Shown: in pieces, positions 1 to 10,362 of the stretch
Layout of the letters: each line of letters starts with the position of its first letter
How positions within the stretch are numbered: position 1 is the first letter of the stretch
Assembly: GCF_026262505.1 (NCBI RefSeq)
Contig: NC_067206.1
Coordinates: forward strand, 11,737,507-11,801,506
Origin: Trichomonas vaginalis G3
Lineage: Eukaryota > Parabasalia > Trichomonadida > Trichomonadidae
DNA: 64,000 nucleotides
Direction of reading: 5' to 3'
Made by a program: the position numbers and the translations under genes
Notes under the pieces: model-generated
The model's database searches: none
What the model was told of the DNA's origin: nothing
Seen by the model: only the letters and a program-made list of their open reading frames with translations

Positions 1-1287
1 AACATCGAAGAGCTGTTCAATTCAGAAGGCCACTTAGCACTTGTTGACAAGTTCGAAACCCTTCAGAAGCTGCTCAAATTCGCTCTGAAGGTCGATCCGA
101 CAGACGTGCGCAACGTCAAAGCCCTTCTTAAGTTCACAGACTTCCACATCGACCTCGCAATCGGAGACGAAGTTCTCACCTCTCCAGAGGCATCTTTCAA
201 ACTTCGCGATTTCCTCACTGAGCCTCTCACAATCTTCGAGAGCGCCTCCTCCCTCTTTTCGCTTGAGTTCCTGCCGACACTCATCTCCAGGCTGATGCCG
301 CCGGACAGGATCTCCATCGCGGGCCTCGTCTGCGACCTGTTCCTGAAGAGCGGGACGAAGATCGCCAGCATGGAGCAGCTGAAGTTCGTCCTCTCGATGA
401 CGGCGACACTCGTGCGCGACTCCAGCGGCGCGTCGTGCTTCTTCGCGCTGTTCCACCTCATCGACGCAGATTCTGTCATGGACACGATGATGATGATTCA
501 GGAACTCGCCAACGCGATGGACGACGCGACTGAGAAGGCCGCGCAGAGGGCCGTTCTCCCGATCGGATTCGTCGCTCTGAAGCAGATAGAGATGACTGAG
601 GACGACGACGAGAGGAAGAAGCTGCTGAAGTTCATCAATGCGTACGCGAAAAACAACGTGGAAGAGAATGCACTCGGTCCTTTCTATTTGTTTGTGGAGG
701 CGGCAAAGGAGGTGGACTCAGTAAAACTCGGTTTGTACGCAAATGAGTTTATGAATTCTGCAATTGAAATATGGCAAAAAATGCCAGAAAACAGGCAGAA
801 GCAGCAGGCACTGACTTACTTGATAAACTTCGTCTGCTCCAGTACGTGCATTGACCTGGATGTCAACTCTGTTTTGTGCAATGCTGTTGGAAACATTCAG
901 GACACAATAAAGGCAATAACAAGCGTTTGCAATTGCGCAAATTTGTTCTGGAGAAAAGATCAGAAAATTAACGATGTCGAAAAGGTCCAAGCATGTCTCG
1001 CTAAGGCATCGAGATTGGCAGCAACAGCTACTGACCAGACAACGATGCTGAAAGGTTTCTACACAGTGCTGAGTTGGACGGCGTATTTCCAGGAAGTTGG
1101 ATGCAAATTGAACGAAACATGGATCAACGCTTTAGTGCAGTTGATCAATGAAAAACACGAAGTGATTGTGTCGAAGGGACTGAAGATTGAGTCTGTTGTA
1201 CCATTGGATGTGAAGAAGTTCTACGTCAATACAGTTAAGTACATCAAAGACCAACATTTGTTCCCAAATGAAAACGGCACTTCTTAA
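1..1287 (+). CDS. VPS35: VPS35, retromer core subunit (C-terminal part, 5' end outside window)
   Basis: The frame is open from base 1 and ends with TAA at 1285-1287, giving 428 residues with the N-terminal part missing. It is an all-helical HEAT-like protein. Near residues 300-320 it has the segment NCANLFWR followed by KVQACLAKASRLA, which matches the C-terminal VPS35 block that reads CSHLFW and MECLKKALKIA in animals; the helices that follow also fit the VPS35 C-terminus, which binds VPS29. VPS35 is the scaffold of the retromer complex, which sorts cargo out of endosomes. The first third is richer in G and C than the last third. There is no ATG near base 1, so the true start lies upstream. 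The family call rests on motif memory, not on a search. Confidence 0.8.
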   Translation, partial: NIEELFNSEGHLALVDKFETLQKLLKFALKVDPTDVRNVKALLKFTDFHIDLAIGDEVLTSPEASFKLRDFLTEPLTIFESASSLFSLEFLPTLISRLMPPDRISIAGLVCDLFLKSGTKIASMEQLKFVLSMTATLVRDSSGASCFFALFHLIDADSVMDTMMMIQELANAMDDATEKAAQRAVLPIGFVALKQIEMTEDDDERKKLLKFINAYAKNNVEENALGPFYLFVEAAKEVDSVKLGLYANEFMNSAIEIWQKMPENRQKQQALTYLINFVCSSTCIDLDVNSVLCNAVGNIQDTIKAITSVCNCANLFWRKDQKINDVEKVQACLAKASRLAATATDQTTMLKGFYTVLSWTAYFQEVGCKLNETWINALVQLINEKHEVIVSKGLKIESVVPLDVKKFYVNTVKYIKDQHLFPNENGTS

Positions 1288-1413
1288 AAAAAATTTAGTT
1301 TGCGGAAATATTAAATATATATTTATGTTGTAAATAAATGGAAATTTTATCTTTATTTCTGATATAGAACAACTCTAGGTAAATAAAATAATCAAATACA
1401 TATAAACTAAAAT

Positions 1414-3192
1414 TTATAATGAACTAATATAAGATAATAAAGAGTTCTTTCGCTTCTTGAAAATACTTTCTATGTCATGTCCTTTAATAAAAAGAGGACC
1501 TCCAATCATCTCTTCGTATCTATTCATAACACTTTTCATTTTAAGTTCCGCATTATCCAGCATTTTCTTTTTAGTTTCAATGAAACTATCATCTGCCAGA
1601 TCGTATCCAGTTGCAACTTTTAGCTGAGATTTCACTTCTTGATAAGTTTTCTCATACAATTTGTAACAATCTAAAATTCTTTCCTAGTTGAAAACAGCAT
1701 CAGTCAATGTAATTCCATTTGATTCTGTATCAGAGTACTTCAAAGCTAGATCAAGTTTTTGTTTTGCAGAAAAACCTAATTCATCAAAAACTTTGTTGAT
1801 TCTTGCATGCAAATCCTCTTCGTCATCATCATCATTTGATAACAGTGTTGCAATCAACGGCGAGTTCAGCAGCATTGCCATATCAATATCATGATCTATT
1901 TTGTGTCTTGGCTGTTGTAACAGATCAACTTTCACTGGTTGAGGAATTTCTTTTTCTTCTTCTTCGTGATTTTCATGTATAGCGTATTCAGGAACTTTTT
2001 CATCAAACGAGTATTCGATATAACTTTTCTTTGATAGATCAATATCCACAGCAGGAACTTCAACATCTTCACTGTTTGATGTAGTAAAATCAAAGTTTGC
2101 GCTGCTTGAAATTTGATAAAGTTGGTCTGAATAATTCTTTTGATTTGGAACACGATCTTTTAACGGGTCATACAAATCGAAATAAGTTGAAATCATCTCT
2201 TGTCTCGATAAGTTATTCTCAGCTGACTTAGCGAAAAGCGGAGATAAATTCATCACAGGAGCTGATTGAACAGCTGTTGATGTTCTATTTCTTTCCAATT
2301 TTTTAGTCGGAACATGAAGTTTTCTAACAGGAGAAACTGGTTGTGTGGCAGCCATTGGTTTGTATATCATTGAGTTCTCTCTTAGCAAGTCATCAGCAGT
2401 CGGAACTTTATCAAAATGGAACTGATATGACGGGGGAAAGAGTCCAGAAACTTCGTTTATTTGTTGTTGAAGGAGTTTCTCTTGTGTGACAACAGTGGAA
2501 TCAACAAAAACAGGTGGTTTGTCTTCAGGAAACTCTGCTTGTGTTGATAAATCAAGTTTATCGTAAATTATCCTTTTTGACTGGATTTTTTCAAATATTA
2601 TTTTCTTCCTGATTGTTTTGATCTCTGATGTGAAGTAATTGATTGCACTTGTGGAAGCAATCCTTGTTTTCGTATATGGATTGATCAGTTTCTCTTTCTG
2701 CATTTCAAATATTATTTGTTTCATTTCATTATTGAATTGAATGAGTGTATCATCTCTATAAGCTTCGTTACTATAAGGAAGCTTCTTTAGTTCACGAATT
2801 ACTTGCTTAACTACTTCTAACTTTTTCCAAAAATCAATATCAATCCGAACAGGTAAAATACTGGTAGAATTCCGCTTTCTGGGCTTAGTGACTGAGTGTG
2901 ATGACATCAACTTATTGTCCTTTTGAGAAATGATTTTTGGAAGATTTGCGGTAGAAGTTTCTTTCACTTTTGGCTCTTCTTTCATATAGTGTTGAATTAT
3001 ATTGTTATCGGGATCTGTTTCCTGAAAGAAACCCTGACTCTTTTGCTTCTCTAAGAACAAGTTTGCTCTTAATAAATAATCTTTTGGTGTTGGAACTGAT
3101 TCTAATGGAACAAGTCGTGGTGCAATCTCATATTCATCAGATGTTCTGAAATTATCAGCTGTTGCTGATCTCCTCAGTGATGGAAAAGCCAT
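1414..3192 (-). pseudogene. CCDC87-like coiled-coil protein, split by one in-frame TAG
   Basis: The reading frame starts at the ATG at 3192 (MAFPSLRRSATADNF), runs for 502 codons to a TAG at 1684-1686, then continues in the same frame for 90 codons to TAA at 1414. The joint lies inside what looks like one conserved C-terminal helical block: before the stop is KLDLALKYSDTESNG, after it ERILDCYKLYEKTYQE and later MIGGPLFIKG. This resembles the C-terminal region of CCDC87-family proteins, known mainly from ciliated organisms, where a YS segment is followed by a helix and a DPNRFF-like motif. The middle is low-complexity and charged. An in-frame stop with no frame change suggests a recent nonsense mutation, an assembly error or readthrough. 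The CCDC87 name is tentative. Confidence 0.5.
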
Positions 3193-4098
3193 TGATTTCT
3201 TATGCAAAGAATGAAAATTCTGAGAATTATGCGGTTAAAGTGAATCCCTCGGTATGAGATAATGATGTAAAATCAAGTGATAGCCTGGATTATTCCTTTT
3301 CGGCATTTTTACACGATTTCCGGTTCAATTCAATTTTTTCAATGATTGTTTCACAAATTTGATAGTATTCAAGATTTTGAATGAAAAACGTAAAATCTAT
3401 ATTGATTATCTCTATAAATTTTATATACAATTACAAATTATCAAATGCAATTTCTCGCCCCAAACATTTTTGACAACGTTCAATCCTCGCGGTAAGAACG
3501 AGTGAGTAATTACTTTCGAAGTTTGAAACTAAAAAATTATCAGATATGAGATGTTATGTATTCTTTGATCTGATGCATATATCAGCAAGTGATTTCCATA
3601 TCAGCACTCAACTTAATCTTCTGTGATAATTCTTCCAGATAGTCTCACAACATCTATGCAGTCAAGCTACAATATCTCATGATCTCGGCTGCGTATTTAT
3701 TGCGTTTCTTAGAATATAAGTTTGATTGTATTGCTCTCATGAACAATACATCTGCTCCATGGCCTGTAATGAATTGAAAATGCATTCTTACTTAAATGAG
3801 TGAAAGTATTTTCTGAATCGTTCATTTGATGGGAGATCTGTCTTCATGCGCTTTTATGAGTGTTTCCTATGAATTTGGGGTTAGAAATTCCATAATAAGT
3901 TAGAATCAGGGGTTAAAGAATCGTTCAAAGAAATTTATAAGAAGAATATGGGCCTCTTAGATTTAAAATATTGAACTATCTATAAGAGTGCTTGTAGAAA
4001 TTATAATGATTTCATATATTTCAAAAAAAACGACTTTTTTCAATTTATTAATTAGCGAAAATAGTTTATAAAGATTCTTTAATTATTAAAATTGTCAA
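3193..4098. other. Intergenic stretch with no gene seen
   Basis: About 900 AT-rich bases between the CCDC87-like gene and the tRNA. I see no ORF of useful length, no clear inverted repeat pair and no RNA fold. It should contain the promoter of the leftward gene, but no good initiator element is present directly before its ATG. Confidence 0.5.
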
Positions 4099-4179
4099 GG
4101 CAGAATGGCCGAGTGGTTAAGGCGTGGGATTCGAAACCCCATGGGTTCACCCGCATCGGTTCAAATCCGGTTTCTGTCG
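4099..4179 (+). tRNA. tRNA-Ser (anticodon CGA)
   Basis: A full cloverleaf can be drawn. The acceptor stem is GGCAGAA pairing with TTCTGTC (one G-T pair), with discriminator G at 4179. The D arm is GCCGAGTGGTTAAGGC. The anticodon loop TTCGAAA (4130-4136) gives anticodon CGA. A long class II variable arm TGGGTTCACCC and a T arm with loop TTCAAAT follow. The large variable arm and the D-arm sequence are typical of eukaryotic tRNA-Ser. The innermost anticodon-stem position is an A-C mismatch (4129/4137). No intron and no encoded CCA are present. The A box lies around 4106-4117 and the B box GGTTCAAATCC at 4158-4168. Confidence 0.93.
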
Positions 4180-4181
4180 AC

Positions 4182-4187
4182 TTTTTT
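4182..4187 (+). terminator. RNA polymerase III terminator of the tRNA gene
   Basis: A run of six T residues starts three bases after the discriminator base of the tRNA, followed by a second T-rich stretch. This is the usual Pol III stop signal. Confidence 0.8.
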
Positions 4188-4706
4188 CTTTTTCATCAGC
4201 CTGCTGGGAAACCCAAAATCTTATTACATTTTAATGTTATGTTTTGACAATACCAAAGCAGATAAATTTTGTCAAATGAAATGTCCCGAATTTTTGTAAG
4301 TATGAATAACTTTCCACTCAAATCATTCTTGGAAAAAGCAAAATTTCTTCCATTTGAATTTAGTTTGATCCTAATAATCCACGGCTCCAAGTGAATTACT
4401 TTCATTGTTTGCATTTGAACAATATTGAATCCAATAGATGGTTTGAGGCAGAATGCAAATTTCAAACCCAAATACTAAATTTAACAAAGCATTACCATTA
4501 ATCTTATTATGCCACAAGCAAAAAAAAATTACAAACTCTATTGGAATATCAGATCTTTGGATGATATAGATAATACTTAGAGATGTTACTTTGTGCATAG
4601 GAACAACCTAATTTCTACTTGAGAAACTTGGCATGTAATGAAATTTGGAAAAATTTTATATAATAAAAAAATTAGATAATTACCGTATGTAAATCACTAA
4701 AAATGT
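4188..4706. other. Intergenic stretch with no gene seen
   Basis: About 520 AT-rich bases between the tRNA and the 3' end of the cysteine protease gene. Short open frames on both strands have no recognisable content and are not called. Confidence 0.5.
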
Positions 4707-5624
4707 TTACTTGTCCTGTGGGATGCAGGCCATTGTAGCTTCACCGCATTGGTTGTTCTTGTCCTTGATCATGCGGATGTAGCCCTTCTCACCCCAAGCT
4801 GTGCCCCAGGAGTTACGAACGATCCAGTAGTTCTTGGAGCCTTCTGTGCCGTAGCCGACGCAGCCAACACCGTGGTCGAGATTGTAAGATGAGCAAGCGG
4901 ATTCATCATAGATGCCAGAGGAGTAGAGCTGGAATGACCAAGCAGAAGCATCAATAGCGATAGCAGCTGGGCCGAGGGTGGAAACCTTTGTAGCAAGATC
5001 CTTCTCATCGCCTTCAGCAACGTTAACATAGGACTTGATCTGGGATGTGCCCTTAGCAGCGTTGAACTTGCAGGAGCCATCACGAGCTGTGTATGGGTAG
5101 TCAGCTTCTGTCATGAACTTGCCGGACTGGTGCTTGACAACATAATCGTAAGCAGCATCCATGAGACCACCATTGCAGCCATAGCATGTTGTAACGCAGT
5201 CAACAAGGTTCTGTTCAGAGAGGGACTGGAGTGTCTTGAATGAGATGTAGTACTGTGATTCCTGAGCCTGGATGGCAGAGAAAGCCCAGCAAGAGCCGCA
5301 CTGACCCTGGTCCTTGATTGGGTTAACAGCGCCTTTCTTACGCCAGTCGCAGTCAGCGTTAGCGATAGCGTTGGACTTGACGGCCTTGCGCTCAGCCTTG
5401 TTCATGCGGAAGCCAAGGAGGGAGTTGTATTCAGCTGGTGTAAGGTGGGCGAGCTTGTTGAGAGCAACTGTGAAGCCGAGGTTAGCACGGTTGTGCTCCT
5501 GAACAAGGCGCTTGTTGGAGAGCCAAATGCCAAGGCGTGTCTGGTATTCTTCGCCTGTGAACATGTTGCCTGTCTCGCGCATCCAGCCGAGGAAGGCTTT
5601 CTGCTCATGTGCCTGAACGAACAT
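4707..5624 (-). CDS. Cathepsin-L-like papain-family cysteine protease
   Basis: 305 residues, peptidase family C1A. The prodomain (about residues 1-90) shows an ERFNIN-like pattern, EEYQTRLGIWLSNKRLVQEH. The mature domain starts near DCDWRKKGAVNPIKDQG and has the oxyanion Gln106, catalytic Cys112 in QCGSCWAFS, His251 in LDHGVGCVGYG and Asn271 in VRNSWGTAWGEKGY. The GCNGG motif is present. Trichomonads carry many such proteases, used in lysosomes and secreted against host proteins. The start is supported by an initiator element 8 bases upstream. Oddly, the N-terminus (MFVQAHEQKAF) has almost no hydrophobic leader; family members usually begin with a short signal peptide, and the frame upstream has no other ATG before a stop. 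Codon use is GC-richer than in its neighbours, as expected for a highly expressed gene. Confidence 0.95.
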   Translation of the reverse strand: MFVQAHEQKAFLGWMRETGNMFTGEEYQTRLGIWLSNKRLVQEHNRANLGFTVALNKLAHLTPAEYNSLLGFRMNKAERKAVKSNAIANADCDWRKKGAVNPIKDQGQCGSCWAFSAIQAQESQYYISFKTLQSLSEQNLVDCVTTCYGCNGGLMDAAYDYVVKHQSGKFMTEADYPYTARDGSCKFNAAKGTSQIKSYVNVAEGDEKDLATKVSTLGPAAIAIDASAWSFQLYSSGIYDESACSSYNLDHGVGCVGYGTEGSKNYWIVRNSWGTAWGEKGYIRMIKDKNNQCGEATMACIPQDK

Positions 5625-5625
5625 G

Positions 5626-5636
5626 TGTAGAAATGA
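5626..5636 (-). promoter_or_regulatory. Initiator (Inr) element of the cysteine protease gene
   Basis: On the minus strand the sequence TCATTTCTACA lies just upstream of the ATG at 5624. It fits the trichomonad initiator consensus TCAYTWYTCA at the core TCAYTW and sits at the very short distance typical of these organisms. No other ATG lies between it and the start codon. Confidence 0.65.
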
Positions 5637-5782
5637 TGATTGCTTCTAACTTCTTTATTCTCTCAAAAAAATTCAAAGGGCAGTTATGATTTGAATCTTT
5701 CAGGTCACTTAACCAAAAGTGACTAATAATCCGATTTTTCATAACATTAATATTTAAGTTATTTTTAGGGCTATGAACTTTA

Positions 5783-6263
5783 AGTGTAAAAAATTGAATA
5801 ACGTCGAAAAAATAACCCCGTAGCAGAAATTTAACTTGTAGCACCCATATTTTTCAATAAAACTGGGTTATTTTTGATAGCCAAACAGCTCTGTATCTGT
5901 TTATATACATACATCAGTGGCGACACATGAGAATTCCAACTCTAAATTCTTAATTTCAAGATAATCTTCAAAACTTAAGTTTGCCTTTTAAGCATATATA
6001 TCGCATGCTTACCCCATATCCTCTTAAACCGCATGAGATAGTTCGGTTAACTCATATTATTTCAGTAAATAAGATATTCATAATTTGAACCTCATGGGTA
6101 AAATCACCCCAAATTCTACCAGTGTGCAGATTATCTGATGTAGAGGAAATTGTGTTTCAAAAGTTTGCTCATTTGTATTGAAAAATACCTCTGCTACAAG
6201 TTATTTTCTCCACTTTTAGGTTATTTTTCCGACGTTACTTGAATAATTCAATTTTTTTACACT
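5783..6263. repeat. Imperfect inverted repeat pair, possible MITE
   Basis: About 80 bases at 5783-5862 reappear inverted at about 6176-6263. The outer ends read AGTGTAAAAAATTGAAT and its complement; shared inner blocks include AACTTGTAGCA and TATTTTTCAATA. The 480-bp unit between the cysteine protease and the next gene has the shape of a small non-autonomous DNA element. The arms differ by substitutions and small gaps, so it is old, and I could not find a clear target duplication. Confidence 0.5.
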
Positions 6264-6422
6264 GTGGTATTATCCTTATTTTAGACAAATATTTCTATAC
6301 CCAAGTAAATGAGAATTCATTCTTCATTGATCAAACTCAATTCAACATAAATTTAAATCTGAAGATTAAAAAAAAATTAATAGGAACATTTTAATAAATA
6401 CAATAATCTATAGCTGATCAAA

Positions 6423-7667
6423 CTAAACTGTGATCGCTTGAGGAGGAACCATCTTCGTTACTGTTGGGGAGTTCTTGAGCTGAGCGAAAAATATTGTCTC
6501 AATTCCATAAACTGATGGGGTGAATAGAATAAATGATATCAATCTGTACACCATCCACCAGCATGAATTGAAAAATTTAATTCTTATCCATTTAAATTTT
6601 CTTTCGACTCTCTTGTGCTTCTTTGTAAAGAAGCACTGAGTAATCAGAGGCCAAATCACTGACGCTGCATGATGTATTGTGATTACCATTAGAACTATAT
6701 TTTTCGTTTTAAGATTTAAGCACATTACTACTATCATTATAATGGACAATGTAATTGCCGCAATGTATTGTGTCACATATAGTTCTAAACCTGGATAAAT
6801 ACAATCAATTGGATTCTTAGGACGGCAGCAAGCAACTAAACATGTTCTAAGTGAAATAATTTCGATAATTAGCATTAATCCTCCAGTTCCTGCACAAGCA
6901 CAAATCGGCAAAGAGCGTGTAACATGTAATGTAGTTCCAATATAAATTGTAATAGCTAGGAAAATTATATAATAAATAATACAACATATTGACCCGATTA
7001 CTCGTATATTTCTTAGTATAGCCCAGGACATATATTCTCTATTTTCCAAATATGAATCATCATCAATTACCATTTTATCTAAATTAACAAATTCTTCATT
7101 AAGCTCTGCTTCATTGAAGCGATCAGCAGAATCATCGGTATCTTCAGAAGGGAATTTAAAGTCTGCAAGGTGATCATGTTCTCCTGGTTCTGGTCCTTTG
7201 TATAGTTCAATTTGCTCAGCTTCGAAAAATTTAATCATTTCAATTCGAGTAAGTGTTAATTCGATAATTGGGCCTGAAATTACGTAACGTTCAGTTAGAT
7301 CAGGGCTTGCAAAGCACAATTTAACATCTTCCATGAAGGTGTCATTACCACTTTCTAATCCAGCAAGTCTAATGTTTGCGCGGCTCATATCAAACCATAT
7401 GCCTGTTTGTAAATAAAGCTCTGAACACCGTAGTATTAGCGATAGGATATTTTTCGACTCAGGGCGAATATAATTTCCTGTAAACGATGCTTTTAATAAT
7501 TTTCGTTCGCCTTCAATACAATCTAACGCATATTGAATAAGTTTTGTTAATTTATCATCACCTTTAACGTATTGCATTATTTGAGAAGCCATTGTATGCA
7601 TTTCGTTTAAAAAGACCAATTTACCAAACTCATTGAGTTCTTCTGGTGCAGGCGGTAACTCCACCAT
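6423..7667 (-). CDS. Unassigned membrane protein with five predicted membrane segments
   Basis: 414 residues. The first 220 are soluble and helical, ending in an acidic linker (EDTDDSADRFNEAELNEEF). Hydrophobic segments follow at about residues 222-244, 252-274, 297-318, 323-347 and 368-392, with basic loops such as KKHKRVERKFKW. The C-terminus is short (VPPQAITV). There is no signal peptide, so the N-terminal domain is probably cytosolic. I do not recognise the family. The cysteine-rich loop CRPKNPIDC lies between segments 2 and 3. It is transcribed divergently from the small gene at 8078, with about 410 bases between the two starts. Confidence 0.7.
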   Translation of the reverse strand: MVELPPAPEELNEFGKLVFLNEMHTMASQIMQYVKGDDKLTKLIQYALDCIEGERKLLKASFTGNYIRPESKNILSLILRCSELYLQTGIWFDMSRANIRLAGLESGNDTFMEDVKLCFASPDLTERYVISGPIIELTLTRIEMIKFFEAEQIELYKGPEPGEHDHLADFKFPSEDTDDSADRFNEAELNEEFVNLDKMVIDDDSYLENREYMSWAILRNIRVIGSICCIIYYIIFLAITIYIGTTLHVTRSLPICACAGTGGLMLIIEIISLRTCLVACCRPKNPIDCIYPGLELYVTQYIAAITLSIIMIVVMCLNLKTKNIVLMVITIHHAASVIWPLITQCFFTKKHKRVERKFKWIRIKFFNSCWWMVYRLISFILFTPSVYGIETIFFAQLKNSPTVTKMVPPQAITV

Positions 7668-8077
7668 AAAAATCTTAAATTTTTTTGAAAATTATACAAT
7701 TCATAAAATCATTATATGATCAATAATATTAGAAATTCCAAAAAAAATTGCTCAAACTTTTGTACGTTATTAGAAATTATATTCAATTGAATATTCATGA
7801 TATTTTTATCGGCACCACTAAGATAGCCTTTGTGGAAATAGTGAACTGAAGAGCAAGATCTAGGTAGTGCAAATAAATACTTCCTAACTTCCTTCCTAAA
7901 TTGTCCTAACTTTTGATTAATCCATATCAATTAACCAAAAGTTTTTGCACTTATGAAGGAGAATAGGGACTTTCAATGTGCTGACTCTAAAAATATTTAA
8001 GCATTTTTTTTATCATGAATGCAATAGAAGACATCAAAATTCTCTAAAATTTCGAAGACGATAGAATTCAAAGGGGA
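7668..8077. other. Divergent intergenic region
   Basis: About 410 AT-rich bases between two divergent genes, which should hold both promoters. No convincing initiator element was found near either start codon. A 72-codon open frame here on the minus strand has no coding character. Confidence 0.4.
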
Positions 8078-8611
8078 ATGGAGCTAACACCCCTTGGAAT
8101 GAACAGACTTCTTTATTCGAAGTTAAGACCATATTTCACAAATTGCTCCATCACCAATCAGCGACAGAGATCTATTTTTAAAGACATAAAATACACAATA
8201 AAATTAGTTTGTTCAGCACACAAAAATCCACCATTATTTCTCTATTTAATAGGACTTTTAGTGTTTTCAGATAACTATTTTGCAATTAACCTAAGTAAAG
8301 CAACAGATTTATTTCAATACTCCAAAGTAGGTATCAAAAACTTTATGAACAAGCGAAAATACATAAGAGTTAGTTACAGCACTGATGAGTTGCCCATAAA
8401 TTTTACTGAAATTCCTCTTTATAAAAAATGGATTATCTTTAAAATCCCCAAAGATGACGTTTTATCAACGCTATTCCACGAATTTCCAGCTATACATGTA
8501 AAATCAATTACAGATTTTATTGATGATAAAAAAAACGATAAATCAAATTTTGTAGGTTTGATGATTCGTGGTGCCCAGGCTGATATAGAGAATCAGATGG
8601 ATTCGCAATAA
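8078..8611 (+). CDS. Small protein, possibly an initiator-binding-type DNA-binding protein
   Basis: 177 residues, ATG at 8078, basic. The central part, LFLYLIGLLVFSDNYFAINL followed by SKATDLFQYSKVGIKNFMNK, is a helix-turn-helix-like arrangement. It resembles the winged-helix domain family built around the trichomonad initiator-binding protein IBP39: a hydrophobic helix, a W/F-S-D-aromatic turn, then an N-L-S-K recognition-like helix. That assignment comes from pattern resemblance only. The C-terminal half (LPINFTEIPLYKKWIIFKIP) is unassigned. The gene ends 80 bases before the large transposable element. Confidence 0.55.
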   Translation: MELTPLGMNRLLYSKLRPYFTNCSITNQRQRSIFKDIKYTIKLVCSAHKNPPLFLYLIGLLVFSDNYFAINLSKATDLFQYSKVGIKNFMNKRKYIRVSYSTDELPINFTEIPLYKKWIIFKIPKDDVLSTLFHEFPAIHVKSITDFIDDKKNDKSNFVGLMIRGAQADIENQMDSQ

Positions 8612-8755
8612 TATATTTATATTGTTTTTAATAAATTATAGAGTTCTATTTTTATTGAGATTTTATACATATATATTCATAAATGATTACTGGGGAGAAG
8701 CTTCCTAAACTTTTTAATCCCATAAATATGGTCATTATCTGGAATAAAGAGTTAA

Positions 8756-10358
8756 GCGTCATATGTCACTTTTTGTACTAAGGAAACATCGACTTTATGC
8801 GTTATGACTTTTCGATGAGGAAACAAGTGTTCACGTATTATAAACTTCCTTATTCCAATAAACCAACCCTAAACATAATTAATTCTAAGAATGATAATGG
8901 TCTCTTTTCTATGATAACCAAATCAATTTGGTTATCATAGTAAAGCACCAAAAACAGGAATAGGAATAACCGCGTTTAAACAGGAATAGGCAATATGGAA
9001 ACTAGAGAAGACTCAACTGATTTTTTAAGCAAATCTTCTTTCTGATTCAAATCTGCTTTGCTCATCATTGTATATTACTGCATTTTTATTAAGATACTTT
9101 AATGCATGATCAATGTACATCATTCTTTTAGCAATTTTTTAAATTCATTCTGCTAATTACGTTGAATTTTGTTCAAAAGATATCGTAATTCCATAATTTA
9201 ATACGTAAAATGTTATTGAATAACTCTGATTATTCCTTTACATGCAAAATGAGTGTGTTCTTTTTTACATTTTTACTCATATTAGATCAAATTTAACCTG
9301 ATTTTATACTATTAACACTTATTTTAGAGGGATATACTTAAATCTCTATTGTTTTAATAAAAACTTAAAAAAAATATAAAAATTTTCAAAAATGTTAAAA
9401 TATACTAGCTTTCAAAGAAAATAAGTCATTTTATAAGGAAGACATTATATGTTTAGGAAGGAAATTCCGTGTAATAACCAAAATAGGAAAGAATATTCAA
9501 TCATTATGAAAGAACTCTATTCTAACAATTTGTGAGACATATATCTTTATAGCGACATAGTTGCAATTCATGTTTTATCCCCTTTCCTTCATTGATTTTA
9601 ATTAATGCATTCATTCACTGAATATGCATGCTCAAAATCGAATATTTGCCTTACTAATCAACGGACAATGAATGTTTAAAAATGATTAGTATTGAAAAGT
9701 AGCTGGAATTTCAGTGTTGTTTTGTATATTTATTCCAAGTGCAAATTTAAACAAAATATACTTATTCAAAGTGCAATGTTTACAAACAATCAATCAATAA
9801 AAGTCACATCTTTTTTTCACTGGAAAAAAAAATGATATTTGTTTATAAAGATAAGTATTTAATTACAATAGTACGAATTTAATTTTTAGACTGAAGTTTA
9901 TTCATTGTTACCGTTTTTAGTCTAAGTTTCTAGGAAATGAGTATTTTATTTTGCAAGATAAAGTTCTTCGATAAAATTAGCATGAAAAATCTTCTTTCGT
10001 ATAAGAGTAATAATAAGTTTCCGCAAATCTTATTGAGAATAGTACGAGAATTTTGTTTGAAATTTAAATTTTGCATAAATAAAGAATGGATGCAAGAATT
10101 TTCCAATTCCATTTTGTTAGAGTTGATTCGTGATTCCATATTGTCGATTCCTATTCCTATTTTTGGTGCTTTACTATGATAACCAAATTGATTTGGTTAT
10201 CATAGAAAAGAGACCATTATCATTCTTAGAATTAATTATGTTTAGGGTTGGTTTATTGGAATAAGGAAGTTTATAATACGTGAACACTTGTTTCCTCATC
10301 GAAAAGTCATAACGCATAAAGTCGATGTTTCCTTAGTACAAAAAGTGACATATGACGC
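8756..10358. mobile_element. TTAA-flanked non-autonomous element with about 210-bp inverted termini
   Basis: 1603 bp, starting GCGTCATATGTCAC and ending with its complement. TTAA lies at both ends (8752-8755 and 10359-10362). The uninterrupted right terminus of the surrounding element (near 19693) has a single TTAA at the same place, so the insertion and its 4-bp duplication are shown directly. The inverted termini extend for about 210 bp and each contains a perfect 32-bp palindrome (8909-8940, arms of 15). No coding sequence is visible. TTAA duplication is known for piggyBac and Kolobok elements; which applies cannot be told here. Confidence 0.85.
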
Positions 10359-10362
10359 TTAA

